NCBI RefSeq assembly: GCF_014191255.1
Contig: NZ_JACHWH010000013.1
Span: forward strand, 1 to 64,000
DNA length: 64,000 nucleotides
Origin: Amycolatopsis bartoniae
GTDB lineage: Bacteria; Actinomycetota; Actinomycetes; Mycobacteriales; Pseudonocardiaceae
Direction of reading: 5' to 3'
Shown: in pieces, positions 17,461 through 25,553 of the stretch
Numbering within the stretch: the first letter of the stretch is position 1
Layout: every line of letters starts with the position of its first letter
Program-made: the position numbers and the translations under genes
The notes under the pieces: model-generated
Seen by the model: the letters and a program-made list of their open reading frames with translations, nothing else
Database searches by the model: none
Told to the model about the DNA's origin: nothing

Positions 17461-18660
17461 TCAGCCCAACACGGCGGACACGTCGATCGCCTGACCGCCG
17501 AACTGCGGGTTGTACGCGCCGTCGCGGTACTCCCACGAGTAGTTCGAGGTGGCGAACACCCGCGGGTAGGAACCGCCGCGCTGCTTGGTGAAGTCGAACT
17601 TCTGCGGGAAGCCCTCGACGCTCACGTCGGAGGCGGACTGCATCGCCTTCAGCAGGCTGGCGGCGTCGTAGGCGTTCGCCTTCGCCGCGACCTGCTTGAC
17701 CACCTGGACACCGGACCACGCGAGCAGGGACTGGTCGCTCTTCGTCCCGTTCGGGCTGTACTTCGCCATGTCGGCGAGGAAGGCCGGCGTGATCTTCTCG
17801 TCCGGGATCGGAACGCTGCCCGAGACATGGACCCCGTTGGCCGCCGCACCGAGGGACTTCGCGAGCGCGTCGGGGAAGGCGGCCACGGGGGTGTAGACCG
17901 GCATGTCCGGCCTGCTGCTCTGCCGCAGCGCGCCGACCACCTTGGCGACCGCCGCGGGCTGCTCCGCCACGAGCAGGCAGTCGGCGCCGGACGAGGCGGC
18001 CTGCGACACCGGCGCCGAGAAGTCGGTCGACGTGCCCACCTGCTTGATCACCTGCTGCACGGGCGCGCCCCCGGCGGCGGCACCCGCTGTCATCGCCTTC
18101 GTGGTCTCCTCGGTGGCGGCCGCGGTGTCACGCAGCAGCACCGTGGACTTGCAGCCGGACTTGCCCGCGATCATCCCGGCGCCGCCGTAGTCGAGCGGGT
18201 TGCCGCCGGAGATGGGGAAGGAGATCTTGCTGGTGAAGTCCGGCTGGGTCAACGGAGTGCCGCCGATGGCCGGAATGTTCGCCGCTTCGAGGAGCGGGAC
18301 GTACGACGCGGCGTAGAGCGAGACCGGGTTGATGACAGCGGTGTAACCCTCCTGCGCCGCCTTGCGGCCGCAGGTGCCCGCCACGTTCGGGTCACCCTGA
18401 TCGTTGCAGGTGTCGACCTGGATCTTGTGGCCGTTGACGCCACCGGTGGCGTTGATGGACTGCGCCGCGGCCTGCGCGCCGTCCGCGATCTCGGGGAAGG
18501 AGAAGGCGGTGGCCTGCAGCTGGCTGATGACGAGCAGCTTGATGGTCCCGTCCCCGGAACCACCACCCGAGCCACTGGAACCGGGTCCGTTGTTGCTGCA
18601 CGCGACCGTCCCGAACAGCACGGCCGCACCCACGAGCGCGGCCGATCGGCGAAGCTTCAT
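17461..18660 (-). CDS. ABC transporter substrate-binding lipoprotein (branched-chain amino acid type)
   Basis: This 399-residue Peripla_BP_6 protein has a lipoprotein signal: basic MKLRR, a hydrophobic stretch and a lipobox ending at Cys21, followed by a Gly/Ser-rich linker. It is exported and lipid-anchored on the outer face of the membrane. AAGGGAG precedes ATG 18658-18660; an in-frame GTG lies two codons upstream. The permease and ATPase genes are 24 kb away (42318-45712) with the same operator. I infer that this protein captures the growth substrate or a related acid for that importer, as such proteins do for aromatic and steroid acids. Confidence 0.9.
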   Translation of the reverse strand: MKLRRSAALVGAAVLFGTVACSNNGPGSSGSGGGSGDGTIKLLVISQLQATAFSFPEIADGAQAAAQSINATGGVNGHKIQVDTCNDQGDPNVAGTCGRKAAQEGYTAVINPVSLYAASYVPLLEAANIPAIGGTPLTQPDFTSKISFPISGGNPLDYGGAGMIAGKSGCKSTVLLRDTAAATEETTKAMTAGAAAGGAPVQQVIKQVGTSTDFSAPVSQAASSGADCLLVAEQPAAVAKVVGALRQSSRPDMPVYTPVAAFPDALAKSLGAAANGVHVSGSVPIPDEKITPAFLADMAKYSPNGTKSDQSLLAWSGVQVVKQVAAKANAYDAASLLKAMQSASDVSVEGFPQKFDFTKQRGGSYPRVFATSNYSWEYRDGAYNPQFGGQAIDVSAVLG

Positions 18661-18806
18661 GTTCACTCCCTTGGGAACTGAAGAGATGGGGATCGCCCGC
18701 GCAGACGCGGGCCGGGAAAGATGGGCTATACGGTATCCCAGAAGCGAGCAGGAGCAAGAGTTTCCTGCCGCCGGTGCTCGGTCTTGAGGTCGGATAGGTG
18801 CCGTAT

Positions 18807-18818
18807 TAGGATCCTATA
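18807..18818. promoter_or_regulatory. Operator copy 4 (TAGGATCCTATA)
   Basis: It lies 14 bases upstream of the GMC oxidoreductase start (18832). It is also about 150 bases upstream of the divergent binding-protein gene, which may share it. Confidence 0.78.
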
Positions 18819-18831
18819 GACCAGGACAGTG

Positions 18832-20511
18832 ATGTCCCGGGTGGATGCACGACGCAGATCGGAGCACGCTGACGTGTCGAGCCCAATCGTGGCCGGGGAA
18901 TGGGACTACGTGGTCGTCGGGGCCGGTTCGGCGGGCTGCGTGCTCGCCGAGCGGCTGTCGGAGTCGCCGGGGAACCGCGTGCTGGTGCTCGAGGCAGGCG
19001 GACGTGACCTGAACCCGATGGTGCATCTGCCCGTCGGCCTCTACCGGTTGCCGCGTTCGGTGGACTGGAACTACTTCGGCGAGCCCGACGAGTCGCTCGA
19101 CGGGCGGGTCGACCGGTGGTTGGCCGGGAAGATCGTCGGCGGCGGCAGTTCCGTCAACGGCATGGTCTGGGTGCGCGGCGATCCGGCCGACTTCGACGAG
19201 TGGGCGCGGCTCGGTGCCACCGGCTGGGACTATTCGTCGGTGCTGCCGTACTTCCGGCGGTCGGAGACGTATGCCGGCGGCGGCGACGCCTACCGGGGCG
19301 ACCGGGGGCCGCAGCACGTCGCGCAGGTCGCCGTCGAGCATCGGCTCAATGACGCGTTCCTGACCGCGGCGACGCAAGCGGGTTTGCCGTTCAACACCGA
19401 CTACAACGGCGCCGCGCAGCACGGTGCCTCCCGGACGCAGCTGTCGCAGCGCCGCGGGCTGCGAGCGAGCACCGCGCGCGGCTATCTGGCGCAGGCGTGG
19501 CGGCGGTCCAACTGCACGGTGCGGACGCACGCCACCGTGACCCGCGTGCTGTTCGAGGGCACGCGCGCCGTCGGGGTCGAGGTGCTGCAAAAGGGACGCC
19601 GGGTCGAGGTGCGCGCGGCGCGTGAGGTGATCCTCAGCGCGGGGGCGATCGCGTCGCCGAAGCTGCTGATGCTGTCGGGCGTCGGCCCGGCCGCCCGGTT
19701 GCGGGCGCACGGGATCGACGTCGTGGCCGACGTGCCGGGTGTGGGGGAGAACCTCAGCGAGCACGCCTGCCTGCCGATCACGTTCGACGTCAACATCCCC
19801 AGTCTCGTACAGGAAGCCACGCCCTGGGGTTTCGTCCGGCACGGCGCGCGGTTCGTCGCCACCGGCCGTGGCGCGGCCACGGCTTCCGCGGCGCAGGCGC
19901 TCGTGTTCGGCACCTACGACGGGCGCCCGGGCCGCACCGATGTGGAGATCATGTTCGCCCCGTTCAGCATGGCCAAGCCCTCGGCGGGCGCGAAGGGACA
20001 CGACATGCACGCGATGAAGCTCGCTGGCACCCCGATGGCCCGCGCGCTTGTGTGTCCCGTCCACCCGCACGGACGCGGCCGGATCTCCTTGCGCTCGGCG
20101 AGTTTCTCGGACCCGCCGGTGATCTCGCGTCCGCTCCTGGGTGACGCGCGGGACGCGAAGCAGCTGGTCGAAGCGGTGCGGTTCGCGCGGGAAATCGTCG
20201 ACGCACCGGCATTCCGCAAGCATGTGAACGTGGAGGTGCTACCGGGGCCGGACGCGAAGTCCGATGAAGACATCCTCGCCGTGGCGCGGCGAACCGTGTA
20301 CGGCGGGCAGCACGCGTCGGGCACGTGCCGGATGGGCAGCGACGACGAAGCGGTGGTCTCCCCCGAGTTGGCGGTGCGCGGGGTGAGTGGCCTGCGAGTC
20401 GCGGACGCTTCGGTGATGCCGAGCCTCACGAGCGGCAACACGAACGCGCCCGTGATCATGATCGGCGAGCGCGCGGCGGACTTCGCGTTGAATGCGAGCG
20501 TGGGGGCGTGA
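18832..20511 (+). CDS. GMC-family FAD oxidoreductase
   Basis: A 559-residue glucose-methanol-choline oxidoreductase. It has the dinucleotide loop GAGSAG (30-35), the GMC signature around GGGSSVNGM, a second signature GAIASPKLLMLSG, the catalytic-His segment HASGTCRMG and a closing GNTNAPVIMIGERAADF. It oxidises a primary or secondary alcohol, passing electrons to oxygen or a carrier. No export signal is seen, so it acts in the cytoplasm. GTG 18829 and GTG 18874 are alternative starts. It overlaps the following crotonase by GTGA, and the operator stands 14 bases upstream of ATG 18832. Confidence 0.9.
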   Translation: MSRVDARRRSEHADVSSPIVAGEWDYVVVGAGSAGCVLAERLSESPGNRVLVLEAGGRDLNPMVHLPVGLYRLPRSVDWNYFGEPDESLDGRVDRWLAGKIVGGGSSVNGMVWVRGDPADFDEWARLGATGWDYSSVLPYFRRSETYAGGGDAYRGDRGPQHVAQVAVEHRLNDAFLTAATQAGLPFNTDYNGAAQHGASRTQLSQRRGLRASTARGYLAQAWRRSNCTVRTHATVTRVLFEGTRAVGVEVLQKGRRVEVRAAREVILSAGAIASPKLLMLSGVGPAARLRAHGIDVVADVPGVGENLSEHACLPITFDVNIPSLVQEATPWGFVRHGARFVATGRGAATASAAQALVFGTYDGRPGRTDVEIMFAPFSMAKPSAGAKGHDMHAMKLAGTPMARALVCPVHPHGRGRISLRSASFSDPPVISRPLLGDARDAKQLVEAVRFAREIVDAPAFRKHVNVEVLPGPDAKSDEDILAVARRTVYGGQHASGTCRMGSDDEAVVSPELAVRGVSGLRVADASVMPSLTSGNTNAPVIMIGERAADFALNASVGA

Positions 20512-21242
20512 GCGAGGAACTGGTTCGCTACCAGCGAGAAGGGCAGACGGGGCTGCTGGTCCTCGACGCACCGCACCGCAACGCGCTGACGCCGGAGTTC
20601 GCCGACGCCGTGGTGCGGCAGCTGCGATGCGCCGAGGCGGATCCGGACTTGACGGCCGTGGTGCTGATTTCCGCCGGGCCCGCCTTCTGCAGTGGCGCGG
20701 ACCTCGGGATGCTCAAGTCGGTGGGCGCGGACCCGCTGGCGGAGGACAACTTCGACGGGATCGGCCGGATCTACGGCATGTTCGAGCGCCTGCGTGACGC
20801 ACGCCTGCCGACGATAGCGGCGATCAACGGAGGGGTCGCGGGCGCCGGGCTGAACCTGGCGCTGGCATGTGACCTGCGCATCGCCGCCGATGACGTGCGG
20901 CTGATCGGTTTCGGCCGGGCCGGGGTGCATCCGGGTGGCGGCCACCTCGCGATGGTGACCCGGAAGCTGGTGCCCGCCACCGATGCGGCGCTGGCGTTGT
21001 TCGGCCAGGAGATCCGGGCGGACCGCGCCGTGTCGAGCGGGTTCGCGTGGGACGTCGTGGCCGCGGAGGAGCTGCGGAAGCGGGCGCTGGAGATCGCCGG
21101 GGCGGCCGGTACCGATGGCGCGCTGGCGCGCATGCTGGTGCGGACGTACCGCGCCGTGGAGGAGACGCAGCCGAACCCGCGCGCCGCGGTGCTGATGGAG
21201 CGCGCGGCGCAGGTGTGGAGCATGCAACGCCGCGTGCGGTGA
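20508..21242 (+). CDS. Enoyl-CoA hydratase/isomerase family protein
   Basis: A 244-residue crotonase with FCSGADLGML (oxyanion loop) and VAGAGLNLALACDLRIA. As in the crotonase at 14009, the positions of both hydratase glutamates are altered (Asn in the GAGLNL motif, and GRAGVHPGGG in place of PE). This suggests isomerase or another reaction and not plain hydration. It starts at GTG 20508, overlapping the GMC stop as GTGA, so it is translated with it. It is followed by a strong hairpin and converges on the aldehyde dehydrogenase. Confidence 0.84.
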   Translation: MSEELVRYQREGQTGLLVLDAPHRNALTPEFADAVVRQLRCAEADPDLTAVVLISAGPAFCSGADLGMLKSVGADPLAEDNFDGIGRIYGMFERLRDARLPTIAAINGGVAGAGLNLALACDLRIAADDVRLIGFGRAGVHPGGGHLAMVTRKLVPATDAALALFGQEIRADRAVSSGFAWDVVAAEELRKRALEIAGAAGTDGALARMLVRTYRAVEETQPNPRAAVLMERAAQVWSMQRRVR

Positions 21243-21264
21243 CGATCGGGGCAGTCGAGGTACG

Positions 21265-21315
21265 GACGGAGGAAGGGCCGGCAACCGCGACGCGGTTGCC
21301 GGCCCTTCCTCCGTC
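21265..21315. terminator. Very strong bidirectional hairpin terminator
   Basis: Perfect 25-base arms (21265-21289 and 21291-21315) around one central base lie between convergent genes. The inner base pairs will open to form the real loop. T-rich tracts are absent, as is common in actinomycetes. Confidence 0.85.
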
Positions 21316-21318
21316 ACA

Positions 21319-22767
21319 TCACGCCGCTGCCGGATCGTTGATCGTGTGGTACTCGAGGAACTCGTCGATGCCTTCGGCACCGAACTCCCGGCCAATGCCG
21401 CTGCCCTTGACCCCGCCGAAGGGCGCCGCCGGGTTGTTCACGTAGCCGTTGATGGTGAACGTGCCGGACTCCACCCGCGCCGCGACGTACTCGGCACGGG
21501 CGCGGTCCGGCGTGAACACCGCCCCGTGCAGCCCGTACTTCGAGTCGTTCGCGATGGCGATCGCGTCGTCGTCCGTGCCGTCGTAGGGGAGCACCGACAG
21601 GACCGGGCCGAAGATCTCCTCCTGTGCGATCCGCATGTCGTTGCGCACGTCCGCGAACACCGTCGGCTCGACGAAATAGCCCTTCGGCAGGTGCGCGGGA
21701 CGGCCGCCGCCGTGCACGAGCCGCGCTCCCTCGGACTTCCCGATCCCGATGTAAGCCTCGACCCGGTTCCGCTGGGCGGCCGTCGCGAGCGGGCCGATCT
21801 GGGTGGCCTGGTCCAGCGGGTCGCCGACGACCATGTTCTTCGCCGCCTGCGCCATCGCCTCCACGACCTCGTCGTACCGCGACCGGTGCACCACGAGCCG
21901 CGTCAGCGCCGTGCACGCCTGGCCCGTGTTGTAGAACGATCCGGCCACCAGCGCGGGCACGAGCGTCTCGATGTCGACGTCGTCGAGTGCGATCGCGGCC
22001 GACTTCCCGCCCAGCTCCAGGCTGACCCGCTTCAGCTGCTCACCGCACACCGCGGCGATCTTGCGGCCCGAGTCGGTGCTGCCGGTGAAGCTGACCTTGT
22101 TGACGCCCGGGTGCGCCACGAGGTGCGCGCCCGCCTCCCGCCCGGCGGGAACCACGCTCAGCACGCCCTCGGGGAGATCCGCCTCGGCGGCGGCCTCCGC
22201 GAGCACGTAGCCGCTGAGCGGGGTGTTGTCCGCAGGCTTGGCGATGACGGAACACCCGGCCAGCAGCGCGGGCGCGACCTTGACCGCGGACAGGAAGAAC
22301 GGCCCGTTCCACGGGGAGATCGCCGCGGCGACCCCGACCCCTTCCCGCCGCACCAGCGCCGGCCCGGCAGGCCCGGTCCGGCGCTCCTCGAACACGATCC
22401 GGTCCAGTGCGTCCACAAAGGACCGGATGAGGCCGATGGCACCCCGCTGGCTTCGGGCGGACAGCGCCATCGGCTGCCCCATTTCGAGCGTCACGCGACG
22501 GGCGATGTCGTCCGCGCGGGAGTCGAGAACTTCGGCGAGCCGCAGCACTTTCCTGCCGCGTTCGGCGGGGTAGAGGTCGCGCCAGGTGCGGCGATCCCAG
22601 GCCGCCCGCGCCGAGCTGACCGCCGCGTCGATGTCGGCCTCGGTCGCCTCCGGGATGACGGCGACCGCTTCCTCGGTGGCCGGCGAGATGATCTCGACCG
22701 TGCCGTCGCCCGCCGGCGCGACCCAGTGCCCGCCGATGAAGAACTCGTCGTACTCGTATTCGTACAC
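21319..22767 (-). CDS. Aldehyde dehydrogenase
   Basis: A 482-residue NAD(P)-dependent aldehyde dehydrogenase. It has ISPWNGPFFL, KPADNTP (cofactor Lys), the catalytic Glu in LELGGKSA and the nucleophile Cys in NTGQACTALTR. It ends in FGGVKGSGIGREFG, with QEEIFGPVLSV before that. All family motifs are intact, unlike the paralogue at 25554. The start GTG 22765-22767 follows the stop of the beta-propeller gene by one base, so both are made from one mRNA driven by the operator pair at 24070-24167. It probably oxidises the aldehyde made by the GMC oxidoreductase or alcohol dehydrogenases (inference). Confidence 0.92.
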   Translation of the reverse strand: MYEYEYDEFFIGGHWVAPAGDGTVEIISPATEEAVAVIPEATEADIDAAVSSARAAWDRRTWRDLYPAERGRKVLRLAEVLDSRADDIARRVTLEMGQPMALSARSQRGAIGLIRSFVDALDRIVFEERRTGPAGPALVRREGVGVAAAISPWNGPFFLSAVKVAPALLAGCSVIAKPADNTPLSGYVLAEAAAEADLPEGVLSVVPAGREAGAHLVAHPGVNKVSFTGSTDSGRKIAAVCGEQLKRVSLELGGKSAAIALDDVDIETLVPALVAGSFYNTGQACTALTRLVVHRSRYDEVVEAMAQAAKNMVVGDPLDQATQIGPLATAAQRNRVEAYIGIGKSEGARLVHGGGRPAHLPKGYFVEPTVFADVRNDMRIAQEEIFGPVLSVLPYDGTDDDAIAIANDSKYGLHGAVFTPDRARAEYVAARVESGTFTINGYVNNPAAPFGGVKGSGIGREFGAEGIDEFLEYHTINDPAAA

Positions 22768-22768
22768 G

Positions 22769-23902
22769 TCAGCGCTCGGGGTGCACTTCGTAGATCGAGC
22801 CGTCCGGCTCGTGGTACTCGCCCGTCGCGTAGCTCTTGCGCAGGCTGCCGATGTACATCTTGTCGCCGACGAACGTGAAGCTGGTCGAACCGCCCTGCAG
22901 GCCCTCCGCGAAGACCTCGGTGTTGCCGTCGAGGTCCGTCGCCAGGATCTTGGCGTCGTAGGGCAGCGCCTCGTCCTGGATCTTGGTGGTGTGCATGGCG
23001 TTGGTGGTGCCCTCGTCCGCGGAGAACAGGTAGCCGCCGTACCTGCCGAAGCTCTCCGGCGCGATCGCGGTGTTCGTGCCGTAGGTGACACCCTCGATGG
23101 GCGTCGGGTCGAACTCGCCGGCCCGCGTGAGGCGGAAGTACTCCAGCTGGAACCGCTTCGCCGCGCGCTCGGTGTAGCTGGTGCCGCGCGGGCCGGCCAC
23201 GATGAGCTCGCCGGCGTGCTTGCCCCAGTGCGGGGGAGCGTAGAACACCAGCAGCGGCATGATGGTCTGTTCGAGCGTCGGCGGGCCGAGGGTGATGAAC
23301 GGTTCCACGTCCCCGTCGGCCGAGATCCGGTACACGGTGCAGTTCATCATCGACTGCGCGAAGAAGTAGCCCTCGTGCTCGCTGCCCTTCTCGCCGAAGC
23401 AGCCGGGCATCATCGCGCCCGGGATGCCGTCACCGATGGTGCCGGTGTGGGGCAGCTTCGCGAAGACCTCGACCTGCGTGCTGCCCGGTGCCAGCCGGTA
23501 GAGGAAGTGCTGGTGGTGCGCACCCGCGCGGCCGGGCTTGCTCTGTCCGGCGATGAACACGTGCCCGCCCCACTTGCCGAAGTGGTCGGGGGCGAGCTTC
23601 GGGCGCAGGAACGAGCCCGCGCCACCCTCGCCGGGGGCGATGATGGTGCGCAGCGTGTCGTCGTGCCGCAGCTCGTAGAGCGCGCCGTGCCCGGCGTCCG
23701 GGTCCCAGCCCGGCTCCCGCTGCCCGCCGATGTCGCTGACGATCAGGCCGTCCTCGGTGGGCCAGCACAGCTGCGGGTCGTACAGCGGGCCGCCGGCCGG
23801 GATGACCTCGCGGGCGGTGTAGCCCTCGGGCACGGTCATCCGGAACTCGCACTGTGCTCGCAGCCACGAGTAGTCCTGGCCGTCGCGGGTGTCGGTGGTC
23901 AA
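22769..23902 (-). CDS. Predicted beta-propeller protein, function unknown
   Basis: 377 residues with repeated beta-rich blocks (GGHVFIAGQ, GGYLFSADEGTTN, KMYIGSLRKSY) like a six- or seven-bladed propeller of the SMP-30/NHL kind. No signal peptide is seen, so it is probably cytoplasmic. The start is TTG 23900-23902, chosen because GGGAGG stands eight bases before it. It is first in a unit with an aldehyde dehydrogenase and divergent from an amidohydrolase. Possible roles are lactonase or binding scaffold. A second, unrelated-looking propeller gene at 31688 occupies a similar place in another unit. Confidence 0.65.
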   Translation of the reverse strand: MTTDTRDGQDYSWLRAQCEFRMTVPEGYTAREVIPAGGPLYDPQLCWPTEDGLIVSDIGGQREPGWDPDAGHGALYELRHDDTLRTIIAPGEGGAGSFLRPKLAPDHFGKWGGHVFIAGQSKPGRAGAHHQHFLYRLAPGSTQVEVFAKLPHTGTIGDGIPGAMMPGCFGEKGSEHEGYFFAQSMMNCTVYRISADGDVEPFITLGPPTLEQTIMPLLVFYAPPHWGKHAGELIVAGPRGTSYTERAAKRFQLEYFRLTRAGEFDPTPIEGVTYGTNTAIAPESFGRYGGYLFSADEGTTNAMHTTKIQDEALPYDAKILATDLDGNTEVFAEGLQGGSTSFTFVGDKMYIGSLRKSYATGEYHEPDGSIYEVHPER

Positions 23903-24069
23903 ACTACTTACCTCCCATTGTCAGTGGCACCGCAGGTGCAGGTGCGCGGGTGAAGTGAACGGCGACGGTCGAACTCCGCGAAGACGCCGGGCCTCGCCAA
24001 GGGGTTCGAGGCGTCGTTCCGTGTCTCCATGGATGGCCTTCCGACGGCTTCCGAGGAAGAACTGACAAG

Positions 24070-24081
24070 TAGGATACTATA
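24070..24081. promoter_or_regulatory. Operator copy 5 (TAGGATACTATA)
   Basis: Consensus copy in the 314-base gap between the divergent beta-propeller (start 23902) and amidohydrolase (start 24217). It is the distal one of a pair. Apart from the two operators the gap holds only an unconvincing 90-codon frame. Confidence 0.8.
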
Positions 24082-24155
24082 AATGCGCAGCCAGAACCAG
24101 GAAACCGACCGGGGGTGCGGCAGGGGTCTTGCCGCGGCGCACTTGATGAGTTAAA

Positions 24156-24167
24156 CAGGGTCCTATA
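24156..24167. promoter_or_regulatory. Operator copy 6, variant (CAGGGTCCTATA)
   Basis: A degenerate copy 86 bases from copy 5, about 50 bases upstream of the amidohydrolase start. The spacing is roughly eight helical turns, which would allow co-operative or looped binding. Confidence 0.55.
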
Positions 24168-24216
24168 AGTCCTCACTCAACGATGCGAGCCGTCCGCGGC
24201 TGGAGGCAGGAGGATC

Positions 24217-25431
24217 ATGTCCGAGCTCCCGAAGATCATCTCCGTTGACGACCACGTGGTGGAGCCGCCGACGCTGTGGCAGGAACGGCTGCCCGCGAAA
24301 CACCGCGCCGAGGGTCCCCACGTCGAGCGCCGCAAAGGGCAGGTCGCGGTCGAGAACGGCAAGACGGTGTTCCGGGAAGGAGCCGACGGTCCGCACAGCG
24401 GCTGGTCCGATGTCTGGGTGTACCAGGACATGGCGTGGCCGCTGCACGCCGGCTACGCCCAATACGGCGTCGCCAAGGAGTCGCGCGAACCGGTGGTCTA
24501 CGACGAGATCCACCCCGGCTGCTGGAACCAGGACGCGCGGCTGGCCGCGATGGACTCGAACCACAACGAAGCCTCGCTGTGCTTCCCGACCGTGCCGCGT
24601 TTCTGCGGGCAGACGTTCCTCGAACGTGAGGACAAGGAGCTCGCGCTGCTGTGCGTGCGGGCCTACAACGACTGGACGATCGACGAGTGGTGCGGCGGCG
24701 CGGGCAAGGGCCGGCTCATCCCGGTCACGCTGATCCCGTTGTGGGACGTCCAGCTCGCGGCCGAGGAGGTCCGCCGCTGCGCGGACAAGGGCGCGCACGC
24801 GATCGCGTTCTCCGAGGCGCCGCACGCGCTCGGGCTGCCCAGTGTCCACTCGGACTACTGGGAGCCGTTGTGGCAGGCGTGCAACGAGACCGAGACGACG
24901 GTCAACATGCACATCGGCTCGTCCTCGCGGATGCCCTCGACCTCGGCGGACGCGCCGCAGATGGTCGGCGTCACGCTCAACACCCAGAACTCGATCCACG
25001 CCGTGACGGACTGGATCTGGTCGGGGGTGTTCGTGCGGCACCCGAAGCTGAAGATCGCGCTGAGCGAGGGCCAGGTCGGGTGGATGCCGTTCTACTACGA
25101 GCGGATGGACAGCATCTGGAAGCGCGCGCACCTCTACGACGCCACGCTCAAGGAGCGCATGCCGGAGCCCCCGAGCAGCTACGGCCGCGGACACGTGTAC
25201 GGCTGCATCTTCGATGATGTGACCGGCCTGCGGCAGCGTGAGTACATCGGGATGAACCAGATCATGCTCGAGATCGATTTCCCGCACTCCGACAGCACTT
25301 ACCCGCACACGCGGAAGGTGGTCGAGGACCTCTGCCACGAGGCGGGCCTGACCGACGACGAGGCCCGGCTGCTCGTCCGCGGCAGCGCGATCGAGTGCTT
25401 CGGCTTGGAGCGGTTCGGGATCGCCTCCTGA
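24217..25431 (+). CDS. Amidohydrolase-family protein (PF04909 type)
   Basis: A 404-residue metal-dependent TIM-barrel hydrolase/decarboxylase of the amidohydrolase-2 family. It starts with SVDDHVVEPP, where the usual HxH-like metal motif is reduced to DDH. NMHIGSS lies mid-protein and EIDFPHSDSTYP near the C-terminus supplies the metal-ligand Asp/His region. Relatives decarboxylate aromatic or semialdehyde acids or hydrolyse cyclic amides and lactones. ATG 24217 is preceded by AGGAGG. It is divergent from the propeller/aldehyde dehydrogenase unit and followed by a second aldehyde dehydrogenase 122 bases on. The exact reaction is unknown. Confidence 0.82.
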   Translation: MSELPKIISVDDHVVEPPTLWQERLPAKHRAEGPHVERRKGQVAVENGKTVFREGADGPHSGWSDVWVYQDMAWPLHAGYAQYGVAKESREPVVYDEIHPGCWNQDARLAAMDSNHNEASLCFPTVPRFCGQTFLEREDKELALLCVRAYNDWTIDEWCGGAGKGRLIPVTLIPLWDVQLAAEEVRRCADKGAHAIAFSEAPHALGLPSVHSDYWEPLWQACNETETTVNMHIGSSSRMPSTSADAPQMVGVTLNTQNSIHAVTDWIWSGVFVRHPKLKIALSEGQVGWMPFYYERMDSIWKRAHLYDATLKERMPEPPSSYGRGHVYGCIFDDVTGLRQREYIGMNQIMLEIDFPHSDSTYPHTRKVVEDLCHEAGLTDDEARLLVRGSAIECFGLERFGIAS

Positions 25432-25553
25432 CGGACCGATCCCCGCCGCGTCAATGTTCTGCATGCCCGGCTTGGCCGCGGAGGACGTGCTGACCGGCAT
25501 CAACAGCCGTCCGAGTCCAGGCACTCGGACCAGCACACCTTGCCAGGGAGTCG

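Noticed and set aside
23904-24176. A 90-codon minus-strand frame in the gap before the amidohydrolase
   Set aside because: It crosses both operators, has no ribosome site and resembles no family; a coding role is unlikely.
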